Origin: CAVQBP01 sp964448105
GTDB lineage: Bacteria > Bacteroidota > Ignavibacteria > Ignavibacteriales > Ignavibacteriaceae
Assembly: GCA_964448105.1 (NCBI GenBank)
Contig: CAYUVK010000012.1
Location: 5,747-69,746 of the forward strand
Direction: 5' to 3'
Length of the DNA: 64,000 bases
The stretch's first letter is position 1, and every line of letters starts with the position of its first letter. The notes beneath the pieces were generated by a model that saw only the letters and a program-made list of their open reading frames with translations, did not search any database and was not told where the DNA came from. Shown piece by piece: positions 17,744 to 28,011 of this stretch. The position numbers were made by a program, and so were the translations under genes.

Positions 17744-19411
17744 TTACAATCCGTAAGATAATGAAAAAGCAAACTCATTAACCTGATTATTTTGAAATGA
17801 ACCCTCTTCCTGTTCATGTGACTCTATATTTACTCTAAGTCTTGTTTCGAAATTCAATTCGTGAATTAATTCATATTTAAGATTCACACCTATGTATTTA
17901 TAATAATTCATTAATCCAAACAAAAATTTAGGCTGGGGCATTTTATATTGTCCGCTGTAATCAGAGCTGCCTTTCCTGATATATTCGCCCCATAAATCGG
18001 CTTGTAATCCTCTAATAAATCTATAATTCAGATTTAAATAAATAACATCCGAATTATGCCCCATCCAGTGTCCCATTAAATATGAGGAGGAGGTATAAGT
18101 TTGAGCAGGATCGTGATGTCCGTAAACATAAGGATTAATTCTTGTATACTCGGTAGTTACGGTTAAATTGTCAATGGGTAAATCGGCTACTGATAATCCA
18201 ACTGTACAAGCCATTTGCGGTCTTAATTTTCTATCATCGAGAGCATTTTCAAGAGTTCCTGTGTTAACAAATAAAGTTCCATTTATACCTTTAAGGGTTA
18301 ATTCGTCAACGAATAAAGTAGCGTAGATATGAGTATTCTTTATAAAGTTTTTTGAACTAACAGATAAGAACATTTGTGAATTTGCATCTCCCGGCTGATC
18401 GTGACGGTTACTTAAAAATTCATCTGCCATGTAAAAACACATAAACGGCATTAGATATAAAGGCTCAATCTTGTCGCTATAAACAATTGATTCGCCAAGT
18501 GAGAGATCTAAACCCTGAAATGGAGTATATGTAATTGCATGCCATGCAAGATATTTGTTTATATAGATATCTCTTCGATATTCTGCAAGCATTAATGAAT
18601 CTATTACATTTGAAGAAAGCCAGGCATGAAAATAATAAAAGTTAATTTTTTTAAAGGGAGTCAAACGAAGCCGCACAAATGGAAATGATGGTGCTTTATT
18701 TGAAAGAACAATATTCCCGCTTTTAGCATAGCCGTATTCAATAAAATCTTTTGCTACCACAATATCTCCCCATCCCCAATCAAATGAAACCATAGAGTTT
18801 ACATTACTATAGTCGATATCTTTTCCATGATCATGGGCTACGGATATTATTCCTGTTTGAGGTGTGAATTCTTTCTTTGAATCTATACCCATTCCATGTT
18901 CATTATTTGTTTTAAATTCAAAGCTTAATCCGATTTTATTCAATAAATAACTATATCCATACAATCCCATCCAAGAATGGACATCTCTGTTGACACCCGG
19001 ATAGGAAATTTCATATCCAACAACAGGACTTGCACCAAACTTTAAAATATCATCATCATAAGAGAACATCCTGTATCTATTGGATAGATTATTTCCAAAG
19101 TTATTATATGAATTGTTCCAATAATCCTTGTCAAAATATTTAAGCTCAACGTAATATTCTTTTTCATAAAAGTAGAGTTCATCCTTTTCAAGGTCAGTTA
19201 ACATATCAATTTTACTATTAGCATCTATTAGCTTTTCGGATATGTATTTTCGAGACAGTGGTTTTATCAGATCATTTAAATCTATTATTCCTTTTTGACT
19301 CAGTCTTTCAAGGTATGAGTAAATATCTTTATTTAATGGTTCAAACACTGTTTGGGCATTAAGAGGAACAAGTATAAAAACCATAGAAACTATTATTAAA
19401 TATTTCTTCAT
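17744..19411 (-). CDS. Wzi-like capsule assembly outer-membrane protein (copy 1)
   Basis: A 555-residue outer-membrane barrel protein with a signal peptide ending near LNAQ. The N-terminal helical region (YSYLERLSQKGIIDLNDLIKPLSRKYI) is the form seen in the Wzi capsule-assembly family of the Bacteroidota and Ignavibacteria. The rest is a run of alternating amphipathic strands rich in Tyr and Trp, ending in an aromatic C-terminal strand (FAFSLSYGL). Wzi proteins anchor or organise capsular polysaccharide on the cell surface. A close paralogue follows upstream at 19778-21448. Position next to the glycan locus supports the role. Confidence 0.8.
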   Translation of the reverse strand: MKKYLIIVSMVFILVPLNAQTVFEPLNKDIYSYLERLSQKGIIDLNDLIKPLSRKYISEKLIDANSKIDMLTDLEKDELYFYEKEYYVELKYFDKDYWNNSYNNFGNNLSNRYRMFSYDDDILKFGASPVVGYEISYPGVNRDVHSWMGLYGYSYLLNKIGLSFEFKTNNEHGMGIDSKKEFTPQTGIISVAHDHGKDIDYSNVNSMVSFDWGWGDIVVAKDFIEYGYAKSGNIVLSNKAPSFPFVRLRLTPFKKINFYYFHAWLSSNVIDSLMLAEYRRDIYINKYLAWHAITYTPFQGLDLSLGESIVYSDKIEPLYLMPFMCFYMADEFLSNRHDQPGDANSQMFLSVSSKNFIKNTHIYATLFVDELTLKGINGTLFVNTGTLENALDDRKLRPQMACTVGLSVADLPIDNLTVTTEYTRINPYVYGHHDPAQTYTSSSYLMGHWMGHNSDVIYLNLNYRFIRGLQADLWGEYIRKGSSDYSGQYKMPQPKFLFGLMNYYKYIGVNLKYELIHELNFETRLRVNIESHEQEEGSFQNNQVNEFAFSLSYGL

Positions 19412-19777
19412 GGCTTTTTAAATTTTTATTTTATAATGAACCAATACTTTCATCTCCGATTCCCACTTAATGGATGAAAGAATTTGCAAGTAATATTAAG
19501 AAATGAAATAAACTGCAAAATAATTTACATTGACTCGCAATAACTACAGAATGACAAAAAACAAGCCAAAGGTTAATTTACATTTTGTTGAAATTTACAG
19601 AAAGAGATCCAAAATAAAATGTTTTTTTTAACTTCCGATGCAATGAAAATCTCATTTTTAGAATATCCATTACATTATAATACAGAAGTAATAAGATAAA
19701 AAGGATTAAGGTGAAAAGAGAAAAAACAAGAGGAAATTTTCTAAACAAAAGTTAAATTTTTAAAAGGATTTTAAACA
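19412..19777. other. Gap between the two Wzi-like genes
   Basis: About 366 bp of AT-rich sequence. It may hold a promoter for the downstream Wzi copy. I see no stable hairpin, RNA gene or open frame with a good start. Confidence 0.4.
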
Positions 19778-21448
19778 CTACAAACCGTAATAAATTGAAA
19801 ATGAAAATTCATTAACCTGGTTGTCCTTAAATGAACCGTCTGACAGTTCATGTGATTCCATGTTTACCCTAAACCGTAACTCAAAATTTAATTCGTGAAT
19901 TAACTCATATTTCAAGTTCAAACCGATGTATTTGTAATAGTTCTTTAGTCCGAATAGGAATGGAGGCTGCGGATTTATATATGCTCTGCTATAATCATTG
20001 CTTCCCTTCCGGATATATTCTCCCCATGCAGTTGCTTGAAGTCCCCGTAAAAATCTATAATTCAATTCAAGGTAGATAAGATCCGAATTCTGCCCAATCC
20101 AGTCACCCATCAAGTAAGACGAATTAGTGTAAGTCTGAGCCGGATCATGATGTCCGTAAACAAAAGGATTAATTCTAGTATACTCAGCTGTGAATGTAAA
20201 ATTATCTATAGGTATATCAACGGAAGATAATCCGATTGTGTACCCCAGCTGGGTTCTTAAATCTTTACTATTAAGAGAATTTACGACTGTTTGCCCGTCA
20301 ACAAATAGAGTTCCGTTAAATCCTTTTAGTGTTAATTCATCAATAAAGAGAGTTCCGTAAAGATGCGTATTTTTCAAATGATTTCTTGAGCTGACCGAAA
20401 AAAATATTTGAGAATTGGCATCACCGGGTTTATCATGCCTATTGCTTAGAAAATCATCTGCATAATAGTAAAACATAAAAGGCATTAAATAAACCAGTTC
20501 AAGTTTATCGCTGTAAACAACAGATTCACCAAGAGAAATATCCAAACCCTTCAAAGGTGTAACAACAACCGAATGCCATGCAAAATATTTGTTTATATAA
20601 ATGTCTCTTTTATATTGTTCAAGTTTTGCAGAATCAATTACATTTGATGAAAGGAACGCATGGAAATAATAAAACTTAAACCACTTAACAGGATTTAGCT
20701 GGAGCTTTACAAATGGAAAAGATGGAGCTTTATTTGATAAAACCAGATTTCCGCTTTTTGCATAACCGTATTCAATAAAATCTTTGGCGACCACCGCATT
20801 TCCCCAGCTCCAATCAAAAGATACTGAAGATTTAACTTCGCTGTAATCTATGTCATCGCCAGGAAAATAAACGACAGGAATTATCCCGGTTTCAGGCGTA
20901 AAGTTTTTCTTAATATCTATACTAGTGCCATGCTCATTATTTGTTCTAAAATCCATGCTTATCCCGATGAAATCCGAGAAATATCCATAAGCATACATAC
21001 CCATCCAAGAATGTATATTCCGGTTTTTTTCCGGAAAGCTCATCTCGTACCCGATTATAGGGCTGACATTTAATTTAAATTTTTTATCGCTGTAGGAAAA
21101 AAGCCGAAATCGTCCTGCACTATCTTGTCCAAAAAAGCTTAAATATTTTTTGTTCTCATTTCTCTTATCAAATCCCTGGATTTCTAAAAAATAATCTTTT
21201 TTATAAAATTCGAGTTCTTCCTTTTCCAAATTATTAAGCATCTGAATTTTGCTTTCAGCCTCAATTAATTTTTTTGCAACATATTTTCTTGATAAAGGTT
21301 TTACAAGGTCATCAAATTCAATTATTCCTTTAAGACTAAGCCTGTCTAAAAATGAATAGACATCCTTATAGAGCGGTTCATATACTATTTGAGCTTTTAA
21401 TGTATATGATACAATGAGTATCCCAAAAAATATTAAAGTTGTTTTCAT
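19778..21448 (-). CDS. Wzi-like capsule assembly outer-membrane protein (copy 2)
   Basis: A 556-residue protein that aligns end to end with the product of 17744-19411, with long identical blocks (EFGYAKSG-type region IEYGYAKSGN, VLSNKAPSFPFV, SNRHDKPGDANSQ, YGHHDPAQTYT). It has the same signal peptide, N-terminal helical region and barrel-type C-terminal strand (FSFSIYYGL). The two genes are a tandem duplication that has diverged mainly in the first 200 residues. Expected to bind or assemble surface polysaccharide. Different copies may fit different glycan forms, which is inference. Confidence 0.8.
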   Translation of the reverse strand: MKTTLIFFGILIVSYTLKAQIVYEPLYKDVYSFLDRLSLKGIIEFDDLVKPLSRKYVAKKLIEAESKIQMLNNLEKEELEFYKKDYFLEIQGFDKRNENKKYLSFFGQDSAGRFRLFSYSDKKFKLNVSPIIGYEMSFPEKNRNIHSWMGMYAYGYFSDFIGISMDFRTNNEHGTSIDIKKNFTPETGIIPVVYFPGDDIDYSEVKSSVSFDWSWGNAVVAKDFIEYGYAKSGNLVLSNKAPSFPFVKLQLNPVKWFKFYYFHAFLSSNVIDSAKLEQYKRDIYINKYFAWHSVVVTPLKGLDISLGESVVYSDKLELVYLMPFMFYYYADDFLSNRHDKPGDANSQIFFSVSSRNHLKNTHLYGTLFIDELTLKGFNGTLFVDGQTVVNSLNSKDLRTQLGYTIGLSSVDIPIDNFTFTAEYTRINPFVYGHHDPAQTYTNSSYLMGDWIGQNSDLIYLELNYRFLRGLQATAWGEYIRKGSNDYSRAYINPQPPFLFGLKNYYKYIGLNLKYELIHELNFELRFRVNMESHELSDGSFKDNQVNEFSFSIYYGL

Positions 21449-21689
21449 TATTATTTATAATATTGTATCGAAAAAAAACACTATCTTAAAAAGTACCTAA
21501 GAACCGGAAGAGTTAATCTTGAAGATTGTAATACAATCTTATTAATTAGAGGGGGGATTTGATAATAAACTATATAATAATTTAATCATAATATTTAATA
21601 TTTTATGTAAAAATTAAAGTAATTAAGTTTTTGATTTTTCAGATTTTTTATCTAAAAGTTACGAAATTATTTATTAAAAAAATGACAAC

Positions 21690-23036
21690 TTATCTTTTTT
21701 GCAAATTTGATGCCGTTTGCGGTGTAGTTAAAATATGTTTAAATATTTTCCATCTTAATTCGGGATTTTCAGAGACACCACCCACCCTATCGATATATTC
21801 AGCTACAATATCTTTACCTAAATTATAATTTATTACATAGCTTCTGTACTTTTCAATAAAGCTTATGGTTTTTTCGGCATTTGCAGGGGTTCTAAGAGAA
21901 TATTTCACAAGCCAATTTGCAGTCTCTTTCTTTGTCCATTTTCCATCAAGATAATTTCTTGCAGCTTCATTTGTAGCATAATCAAGTTTTTTAGTTAATT
22001 TCAGAACTTCATAATATTTATCCGCATCGGAAGGATTTAAACCTGCCAGAGGAAAAAGCACACCCTTCTCAAATATCATTCTGGATCTGCCGGGAAAGGC
22101 AACATCAATTCCATAATTTGCTGTTCCTTCGGCTATTAAAGACTGCGGGCTGAATAATACATAAACAGAAAATTCCACCCAGCCTAATTCTTTGTATAAA
22201 TGATTTTCAATTAATGTATTATAAACATGATGTCCCGGGTAACCTTCGTGGCAGGCAATATCAATTGCGCGATCTATATAAATTGGCAAATCGGTATTAA
22301 CTTGAATAACACTGAAGCTGTTTCCTTTGTACCAATTATATGCCCCCCATGGTTTATCTGAAACGTATTCAACCTTAAAACTTTCATTTTTAGGCAGACT
22401 TATATGCTGCAAAGTTCTTCGTCTTGCTTCTTTAATAGCAGCATTAAATACAGATGATAATTTATCTTTAGGGATTATAAATTGTTTTTTAAATTCTTCC
22501 AGCCTTTTTTCAATATCATTTCCTTTGCCAGGCAAAATTTTATCCAGCTGGTCGATTATTTTTTGGAAATGTTCATTATTAAAGTGAGGTGCTTCGGCAT
22601 CATAAAGTGCTTTTGTTTCTTCATCAAATGAAAGTTTTCCACCGGCAATTAAAAAGAGTTTTGTTTTGACAGCTAGGAGCTGCTTATATAAATATTTATA
22701 TCGCAGAACCTGCAAGTCGCTTGCCCTTTCATTCCTTAAGTTATCGAGGCTGTCAAGCAGCATACCTGTTTTATTATATAAGTTCTGAATTACTGCAGAA
22801 TCTCCTTTAACTGAATTGTCTTTCTTCGGGAGCCATTCTTTGGATCCATAATAAGCATCAACAAAATCAGGATCTTGTAAACCAACATTTAAAACTAATT
22901 TAACATAATCCTCTGCAATTTTATTCATTTTTAAATCCATTTCCTTAAAAATTACAGGGTCGGTTTTCCCTTTTTGTGAACATGAAGAAATAAGGCTGCA
23001 TGATAAAACAAGAAAGAAGAGATATTTTTTATACAT
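21690..23036 (-). CDS. DUF885 family lipoprotein (putative zinc peptidase)
   Basis: Lipoprotein signal with lipobox LISSC (C19), then a DUF885 domain of about 420 residues. The defining motif CHEGYPGHHVYN is present (about 261-272). It resembles a gluzincin zinc site and is followed by the EGTANYG segment that probably supplies another ligand or the general base. DUF885 proteins are presumed exported or periplasmic metallopeptidases, but their substrates are mostly unknown. Length (448) is shorter than the typical ~600-residue members, with a reduced N-terminal helical part. Monocistronic. Confidence 0.85.
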   Translation of the reverse strand: MYKKYLFFLVLSCSLISSCSQKGKTDPVIFKEMDLKMNKIAEDYVKLVLNVGLQDPDFVDAYYGSKEWLPKKDNSVKGDSAVIQNLYNKTGMLLDSLDNLRNERASDLQVLRYKYLYKQLLAVKTKLFLIAGGKLSFDEETKALYDAEAPHFNNEHFQKIIDQLDKILPGKGNDIEKRLEEFKKQFIIPKDKLSSVFNAAIKEARRRTLQHISLPKNESFKVEYVSDKPWGAYNWYKGNSFSVIQVNTDLPIYIDRAIDIACHEGYPGHHVYNTLIENHLYKELGWVEFSVYVLFSPQSLIAEGTANYGIDVAFPGRSRMIFEKGVLFPLAGLNPSDADKYYEVLKLTKKLDYATNEAARNYLDGKWTKKETANWLVKYSLRTPANAEKTISFIEKYRSYVINYNLGKDIVAEYIDRVGGVSENPELRWKIFKHILTTPQTASNLQKR

Positions 23037-23183
23037 TATGCAATGAGTTAAATAAATATTTCAGATACTAATTCAGGATACCAGATAATCTTCATTTACA
23101 ATCAGGTATTTAGGATTTGTTAAATCAATAAACTTAAATTATGAAAAAAATTTAATATTTAATAAAGTGATATGCAATGAAAA

Positions 23184-24950
23184 CTAACCATTGATCAGCT
23201 CTTTTTTATCTTCCCTTTCTCCTATCTGTTGACGCCACATAGCAAAATACAATCCCTTCAAATAAACCAATTCTTCGTGTTTGCCTGATTCTATAATATG
23301 TCCTCTTTCTAAAACATAAATCATATCGGCGTGCATAATCGTTGAGAGGCGGTGAGCAATAAGGATTGTTATTAAATCTTTTCTTTGTGAGATATTCCTA
23401 ATCGTTTCGCTTATTTCTTCTTCTGTGAGTGAATCTAAAGCAGAAGTTGCCTCATCAAAAACTAAAATATTTGGTCGTCGTAAAAGTGCTCTCGCAATAG
23501 ATAACCTTTGCTTTTCTCCGCCGGAGACTTTTACTCCGCCTTCTCCGATTACAGTATCTAAACCTTTGTCTGCTCTCGCAAGTAAATTTCCTGCTGCTGC
23601 TTTATTTAACACATCGAGACATTCTTCATCTGTTGCCGTGGGATTAACAAAAAGTAAATTTTCCCTAATTGTTCCTGAAAATAATTGAGTGTCCTGAGTT
23701 ACAAAACCTATTTTTTCACGCAGCTTATCAAAATCAATCTGGTCTCTTGAAACTCCATTATATAAAATTTGTCCTTGTTGAGGTATGTATAATCCGACCA
23801 ATAATTTAACTAAAGTAGTTTTTCCTGCCCCCGAAGGCCCGACAAAAGCGATAGTTTCTCCAATTTCAGTTTTAAATGAAATACCATTAAGAGCCCTATT
23901 TTTGCTTGATTGATGTTTAAAACCAACATCTATAAATTCAAGTGTTTTAATGTTTCCAAGCTCGACCGGTTTTTCCGGTTTTGAATCAATCGGGATTCTT
24001 AATATATCTTCAAAATTATTTAAAGAAACTTCTGCTTCCCTATATACATTAATAATATCCCCTAGACTCTGAAGCGGACCGAAAATAAAAAATGAATAGA
24101 TAAAAAGTGAAAAGAACTCGCCCACGGTAATTGCCTGAATAAAAATTAAATATAACATCATAAAAAGAATACTTGTTCTGATAAAATTTACTGATGTTCC
24201 CTGGATAAAACTCAGAGTTCTTATATATTTAACTTTCTTTAATTCCAGCTCAAGAATTTTATCTGTAGTAGAATTCAGTCTTTCAATTTCCTGGTTGCCA
24301 AGACCAAGACTTTTTACAAGTTCTATATTTCGTAATGATTCAGTAGTTGTTCCTGCTAATGCAGTAGTTTCAGCAACAATCACTTGTTGTATCTTTTTTA
24401 TCTTTTTACTTAAAACCGAACTAATCGTACCTAATATAGGAACTGCTGCAAAAAATACCGGCGCAATAACCCAGTAGACACTAATTGAATAAATTGTAAC
24501 AAAAATAATTCCCACTAAAGATGTAAAAAGAACATTAATAACAGATGTTACAAGTTTTTCAACATCGATCCGAACTTTTTGTAAAACGCTTAAGGTCTGT
24601 CCGCTCCTTTGATCTTCAAAAACAGAATAAGGAAGTTCGAGAGAATGTTTAATGCCGTCGGAATAGATTTTTGCACCAAGCCGCTGTGTAATAACGTTTA
24701 CGTAATAATCCTGGAAATTTTTTGCAATCCGGGAAACAAATGCTACTCCTACTGCAGCCGCTAATAATAGACTAACTCCCTTAAAAAATTCCGAAGTAGT
24801 ATACTGGGAAAATTTGGTTGCATACTTATCAATTACAATTCTGAAAATGTATGGATCAAGAAAAGAAAAAACCTGGTTTATTGCAGCAAGAACTAATGAA
24901 AGAATTAAGAGTTTCCAGTATTTTCTTAAATATGAATAAAGTAATTTCAT
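23184..24950 (-). CDS. ABC transporter, fused permease and ATPase (exporter type)
   Basis: A 588-residue half-transporter that works as a dimer. The N-terminal transmembrane domain (about 1-320) has six predicted helices. The nucleotide-binding domain has Walker A GPSGAGKTT (about 370), the Q-loop VTQDTQLFSGTIRENLLF, signature VSGGEKQRLSIARALL (about 476), Walker B ILVFDEATSALDS and the H-loop AHRLSTI. The architecture matches lipid A/multidrug exporters (MsbA/LmrA-like). The substrate cannot be told from sequence. Transcribed alone; the 430-bp gap upstream is shared with the divergent cbb3 operon. Confidence 0.93.
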   Translation of the reverse strand: MKLLYSYLRKYWKLLILSLVLAAINQVFSFLDPYIFRIVIDKYATKFSQYTTSEFFKGVSLLLAAAVGVAFVSRIAKNFQDYYVNVITQRLGAKIYSDGIKHSLELPYSVFEDQRSGQTLSVLQKVRIDVEKLVTSVINVLFTSLVGIIFVTIYSISVYWVIAPVFFAAVPILGTISSVLSKKIKKIQQVIVAETTALAGTTTESLRNIELVKSLGLGNQEIERLNSTTDKILELELKKVKYIRTLSFIQGTSVNFIRTSILFMMLYLIFIQAITVGEFFSLFIYSFFIFGPLQSLGDIINVYREAEVSLNNFEDILRIPIDSKPEKPVELGNIKTLEFIDVGFKHQSSKNRALNGISFKTEIGETIAFVGPSGAGKTTLVKLLVGLYIPQQGQILYNGVSRDQIDFDKLREKIGFVTQDTQLFSGTIRENLLFVNPTATDEECLDVLNKAAAGNLLARADKGLDTVIGEGGVKVSGGEKQRLSIARALLRRPNILVFDEATSALDSLTEEEISETIRNISQRKDLITILIAHRLSTIMHADMIYVLERGHIIESGKHEELVYLKGLYFAMWRQQIGEREDKKELING

Positions 24951-25383
24951 TTTTTATGAGAAAGAATAAAATTCTAATTAAGAAAGATTATTTTGGGAAT
25001 AAAAGCTATTTTCTCAATTTCGGGAACTAAAAACTGTTATCTTTTCATTAATGAAGAAATTTAAAAGAAAATGATAACAAAATTTAATATTTATAAATCT
25101 AACTTTTATTTTTCTATGGCACAATATATGAAAAATTATATATTCAATTTTTATTATATTAATAATTCATCTCATTAAACAAGTTTCAGGATTTAATAAT
25201 AACTTCTGGAATGTGAAGAGTTGGACTGCCTTTAAAGCAGGTAAAATATTTTGTGAAAATTCCATTAATCCAACGTTCCATTATTCAAAATTCGTACAAT
25301 TAAAACTATTTAGATATTCACTAAAAAAATTTTCGGCTATTCTAAGTCCATTATAGAAAAATTTATTAAAACAGTTAAAATAT
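24951..25383. other. Divergent gap between ABC exporter and cbb3 operon
   Basis: About 430 bp that must contain promoters in both directions. I looked for a TTGAT-N4-ATCAA type FNR/CRP box and did not find a convincing one. Positions 25132-25353 are open in one plus frame but contain no ATG, GTG or TTG codon, so I do not call a gene there. Confidence 0.4.
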
Positions 25384-27813
25384 TTGTCAAGTTCTAAAGA
25401 TTTAAAAGAAGAATTATCATGCTATCATTGCGGTGATGAATGTAAAGACAAAAGTATCGCAATTGATGAAAAATTTTTCTGCTGCACAGGCTGCAAAACC
25501 GTTTACGAGATTTTAAATCAAAGTAATCTTTATAATTATTATTCAATTGACCAGGCTCCAGGAAAATCATTTAAAGAATATCGTACTAAAGAATATGATT
25601 ATCTTGATGACGAAAAAATTTTTAAACAGCTTGTCGACTATAATGATAGTAAAATTACTATAGTAACATTTACTATTCCTCAAATGCACTGTTCTTCCTG
25701 CATCTGGCTGCTTGAAAATCTTTATAAGTTGAACGAAGGGATAAATCATTCTGAAGTAAATTTTCTAAAAAAAGAATTAACAATCAGGTATAATCATAAG
25801 AAGATTAGTCTGAAGGAACTTGTTCAGCTTTTAGCTTCTATCGGATATGAACCTCAAATCCATCTTGATAGTATAGAGAAAAAAAGAGATAATACTCTAA
25901 ACAAAAAGTTATATTATAAAATCGGGATAGCCGGGTTTTGTTTTGGAAATATAATGCTATTCAGCTTTCCTGAATATTTATCAATTAATTTAACTGATAT
26001 TTTCTTTAAAAGATTTTTTGGTTATTTAAATTTGATTTTAGCCCTGCCTGTATTTTTCTACTCGAGTTCAGAATATTTCGTTTCAGCATATAAAGGATTA
26101 AGAAAGAAAATAATTAATATTGATTTCCCGGTTTCACTCGGAATTTTAGTAATTTTTTTAAGGAGTGCAATCGAGATATTAACACATTCGGGCGCCGGTT
26201 ATTTTGATTCGATGACCGGGCTTGTTTTCTTTTTGCTTATTGGAAAGTTGTTCCAGGAAAAAACTTATCAATCGTTAAACTTTGAAAGAAATTATAAATC
26301 TTATTTTCCTCTCTCAATTACGGTTAAAAAAAATAAAGAGGAATTTTCAAAGCCTGTCTCTAATTTAGCTGTAGGTGATAGAGTCATTATCCGAAATAAC
26401 GAAATAATCCCTGCAGATTCTTTGTTATTCAGCGGTAGCGGGAATATCGATTACAGCTTTGTTACTGGGGAATCAAGACCTGTTCATAAAGTAATGGGAG
26501 AGTTAATTTACGCAGGTGGGAGACAACTTGGAGGATCAATAGAACTTGAAGTAATTAAGGAAGTATCGCGAAGCTATTTAACTCAATTGTGGAATAATGC
26601 TACCTTTCAGAGGAAAGAGGAAAGCGACTTTACTGCTTTGTCCAATATTATTAGTAAATATTTTACAATAGTGGTTCTTTTAATTGCTTCAATCGCTTCT
26701 TCAATTTGGATTTCTATTAATTTAAGTACGGCCTTAAATGTCTTTACAGCTGTTTTGATTGTTGCCTGTCCTTGTGCATTGGCTTTATCAACTCCTTTTA
26801 CTTTGGGGAATGCGCTTAGGATTTTCGGAAAAAATAAGTTTTATTTAAAGAATACATCAACAATTGAGGAATTGGCAAAGGTAAATGAAATTGTTTTTGA
26901 TAAAACTGGTACTTTAACAAAGATAAATAGTTCGGATATAAGTTATGTTGGAAAAGAACTCGATGGTTTTCAGCAGGAAATGATAAAGTCTTTAGTCGGA
27001 AATTCTACTCATCCGTTAAGCAGGAAAATATATTCTTTCTTAAAAGGAAAAGAAAAATTCAATATTGATGAGTTTAATGAGAAGAGTGGTGTGGGAATCG
27101 AGGGAATAGTCTTAAGAAACAGAATCAAGGTTGGGTCAAAAGATTTCGTATCAAATCAAAATAATTTTAATACTTACTTTGAACCTAAAAATGATTACGG
27201 AACAAGGGCTTATTTATCTTTCAATGATGAAATTATTGGTTATTTTAATTTTTCCAATGAATACAGAAAAGGGATTAAAGAAGTTTTGAATAATTTAACT
27301 TTAAAATATTCAATTAATTTAATATCGGGCGATAACGATAGTGAAAAAGAAAATCTTCTTGAATATTTTGGAACTGAAGCAAAGTTATATTTTCGGCAAT
27401 CTCCTCAAGACAAACTTGATTTTATAAAAAATCTTCAGAATTCAAATAAAAAAATATTAATGGTTGGTGATGGTTTAAACGATGCCGGAGCATTATCTCA
27501 AAGTGATGTTGGTGTAGCGGTTACTGAAGATACGAGCAACTTTTCTCCTGCTTGCGATGCTATTTTAGATGCTGGCAATATTCACAAGCTTTATGATTTT
27601 ATAAAATTTTCTAAAGCAAGTATTAAAATTATTTTAGTAAGTTTTGGTATTTCTTTTTTTTATAATTTGATTGGCTTAAGTTTCGCTGTTATGGGAGTGC
27701 TTTCTCCGATCGTTGCTGCAATACTAATGCCTTTAAGTTCGATTTCTGTCGTTGTATTTGCAACACTGTCAACAAATTTACTTGCAAAAAAGAGAGGTTT
27801 GCTATCTCTGTAA
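25384..27813 (+). CDS. ccoI: Copper-translocating P1B-type ATPase CcoI (FixI), cbb3 oxidase assembly
   Basis: Copper-transporting ATPase needed to load the CuB site of cbb3 oxidase. The start is a TTG at 25384. The N-terminus has a Cys-rich metal-binding region (C13, C16, C20, C33, C34, C37) typical of CcoI, then a heavy-metal-associated domain with MHCSSC (C103, C106). The transport site is C462-P-C464 and the phosphorylated Asp is D506 in DKTGT; GDGLNDAGAL closes the hinge. 809 residues and about eight membrane helices. First gene of the operon, overlapping the start of ccoS. Confidence 0.95.
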   Translation: MSSSKDLKEELSCYHCGDECKDKSIAIDEKFFCCTGCKTVYEILNQSNLYNYYSIDQAPGKSFKEYRTKEYDYLDDEKIFKQLVDYNDSKITIVTFTIPQMHCSSCIWLLENLYKLNEGINHSEVNFLKKELTIRYNHKKISLKELVQLLASIGYEPQIHLDSIEKKRDNTLNKKLYYKIGIAGFCFGNIMLFSFPEYLSINLTDIFFKRFFGYLNLILALPVFFYSSSEYFVSAYKGLRKKIINIDFPVSLGILVIFLRSAIEILTHSGAGYFDSMTGLVFFLLIGKLFQEKTYQSLNFERNYKSYFPLSITVKKNKEEFSKPVSNLAVGDRVIIRNNEIIPADSLLFSGSGNIDYSFVTGESRPVHKVMGELIYAGGRQLGGSIELEVIKEVSRSYLTQLWNNATFQRKEESDFTALSNIISKYFTIVVLLIASIASSIWISINLSTALNVFTAVLIVACPCALALSTPFTLGNALRIFGKNKFYLKNTSTIEELAKVNEIVFDKTGTLTKINSSDISYVGKELDGFQQEMIKSLVGNSTHPLSRKIYSFLKGKEKFNIDEFNEKSGVGIEGIVLRNRIKVGSKDFVSNQNNFNTYFEPKNDYGTRAYLSFNDEIIGYFNFSNEYRKGIKEVLNNLTLKYSINLISGDNDSEKENLLEYFGTEAKLYFRQSPQDKLDFIKNLQNSNKKILMVGDGLNDAGALSQSDVGVAVTEDTSNFSPACDAILDAGNIHKLYDFIKFSKASIKIILVSFGISFFYNLIGLSFAVMGVLSPIVAAILMPLSSISVVVFATLSTNLLAKKRGLLSL

Positions 27814-27986
27814 TTGTAATATTAATTGGAATAAGCCTTCTTGTTGCTTTAGGTTTTCTGTTTGCATTTTTATGGGCCGTTAAAAGCGGTCAGTATAAGG
27901 ATACCTATACACCCGCGGTAAGGATGTTGTTTGATCAGCCTATTGAAAAAAAAGAGAATGAAGATATTAAAAAAAATGATGATTGA
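27804..27986 (+). CDS. ccoS: cbb3-type cytochrome oxidase assembly protein CcoS, with an apparent ATC start codon
   Basis: A 60-codon frame encoding one membrane helix (ILIGISLLVALGFLFAFLWA) and then KSGQYKDTYTPAVRMLFD, which is diagnostic for CcoS. CcoS is needed for maturation of cbb3 oxidase, probably haem or copper insertion. There is no ATG, GTG or TTG in this frame ahead of the conserved region. The family begins MSVI; here the codons read ATC-TCT-GTA-ATT, so ATC at 27804 occupies the start position. A GAGAGG Shine-Dalgarno at 27792-27797 is correctly spaced (6 nt). ATT at 27813 is the alternative start. It overlaps the end of ccoI by 10 nt and precedes ccoNO by 25 nt. Confidence 0.88.
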   Translation: MSVIVILIGISLLVALGFLFAFLWAVKSGQYKDTYTPAVRMLFDQPIEKKENEDIKKNDD

Positions 27987-28011
27987 ATCCAGTATTTAAA
28001 GGAGTCCTTCA

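Noticed and set aside
25132..25353. Open plus-strand stretch of about 74 codons starting with a hydrophobic segment
   Set aside because: There is no ATG, GTG or TTG codon in it and the residues resemble no family; likely chance in AT-rich sequence.
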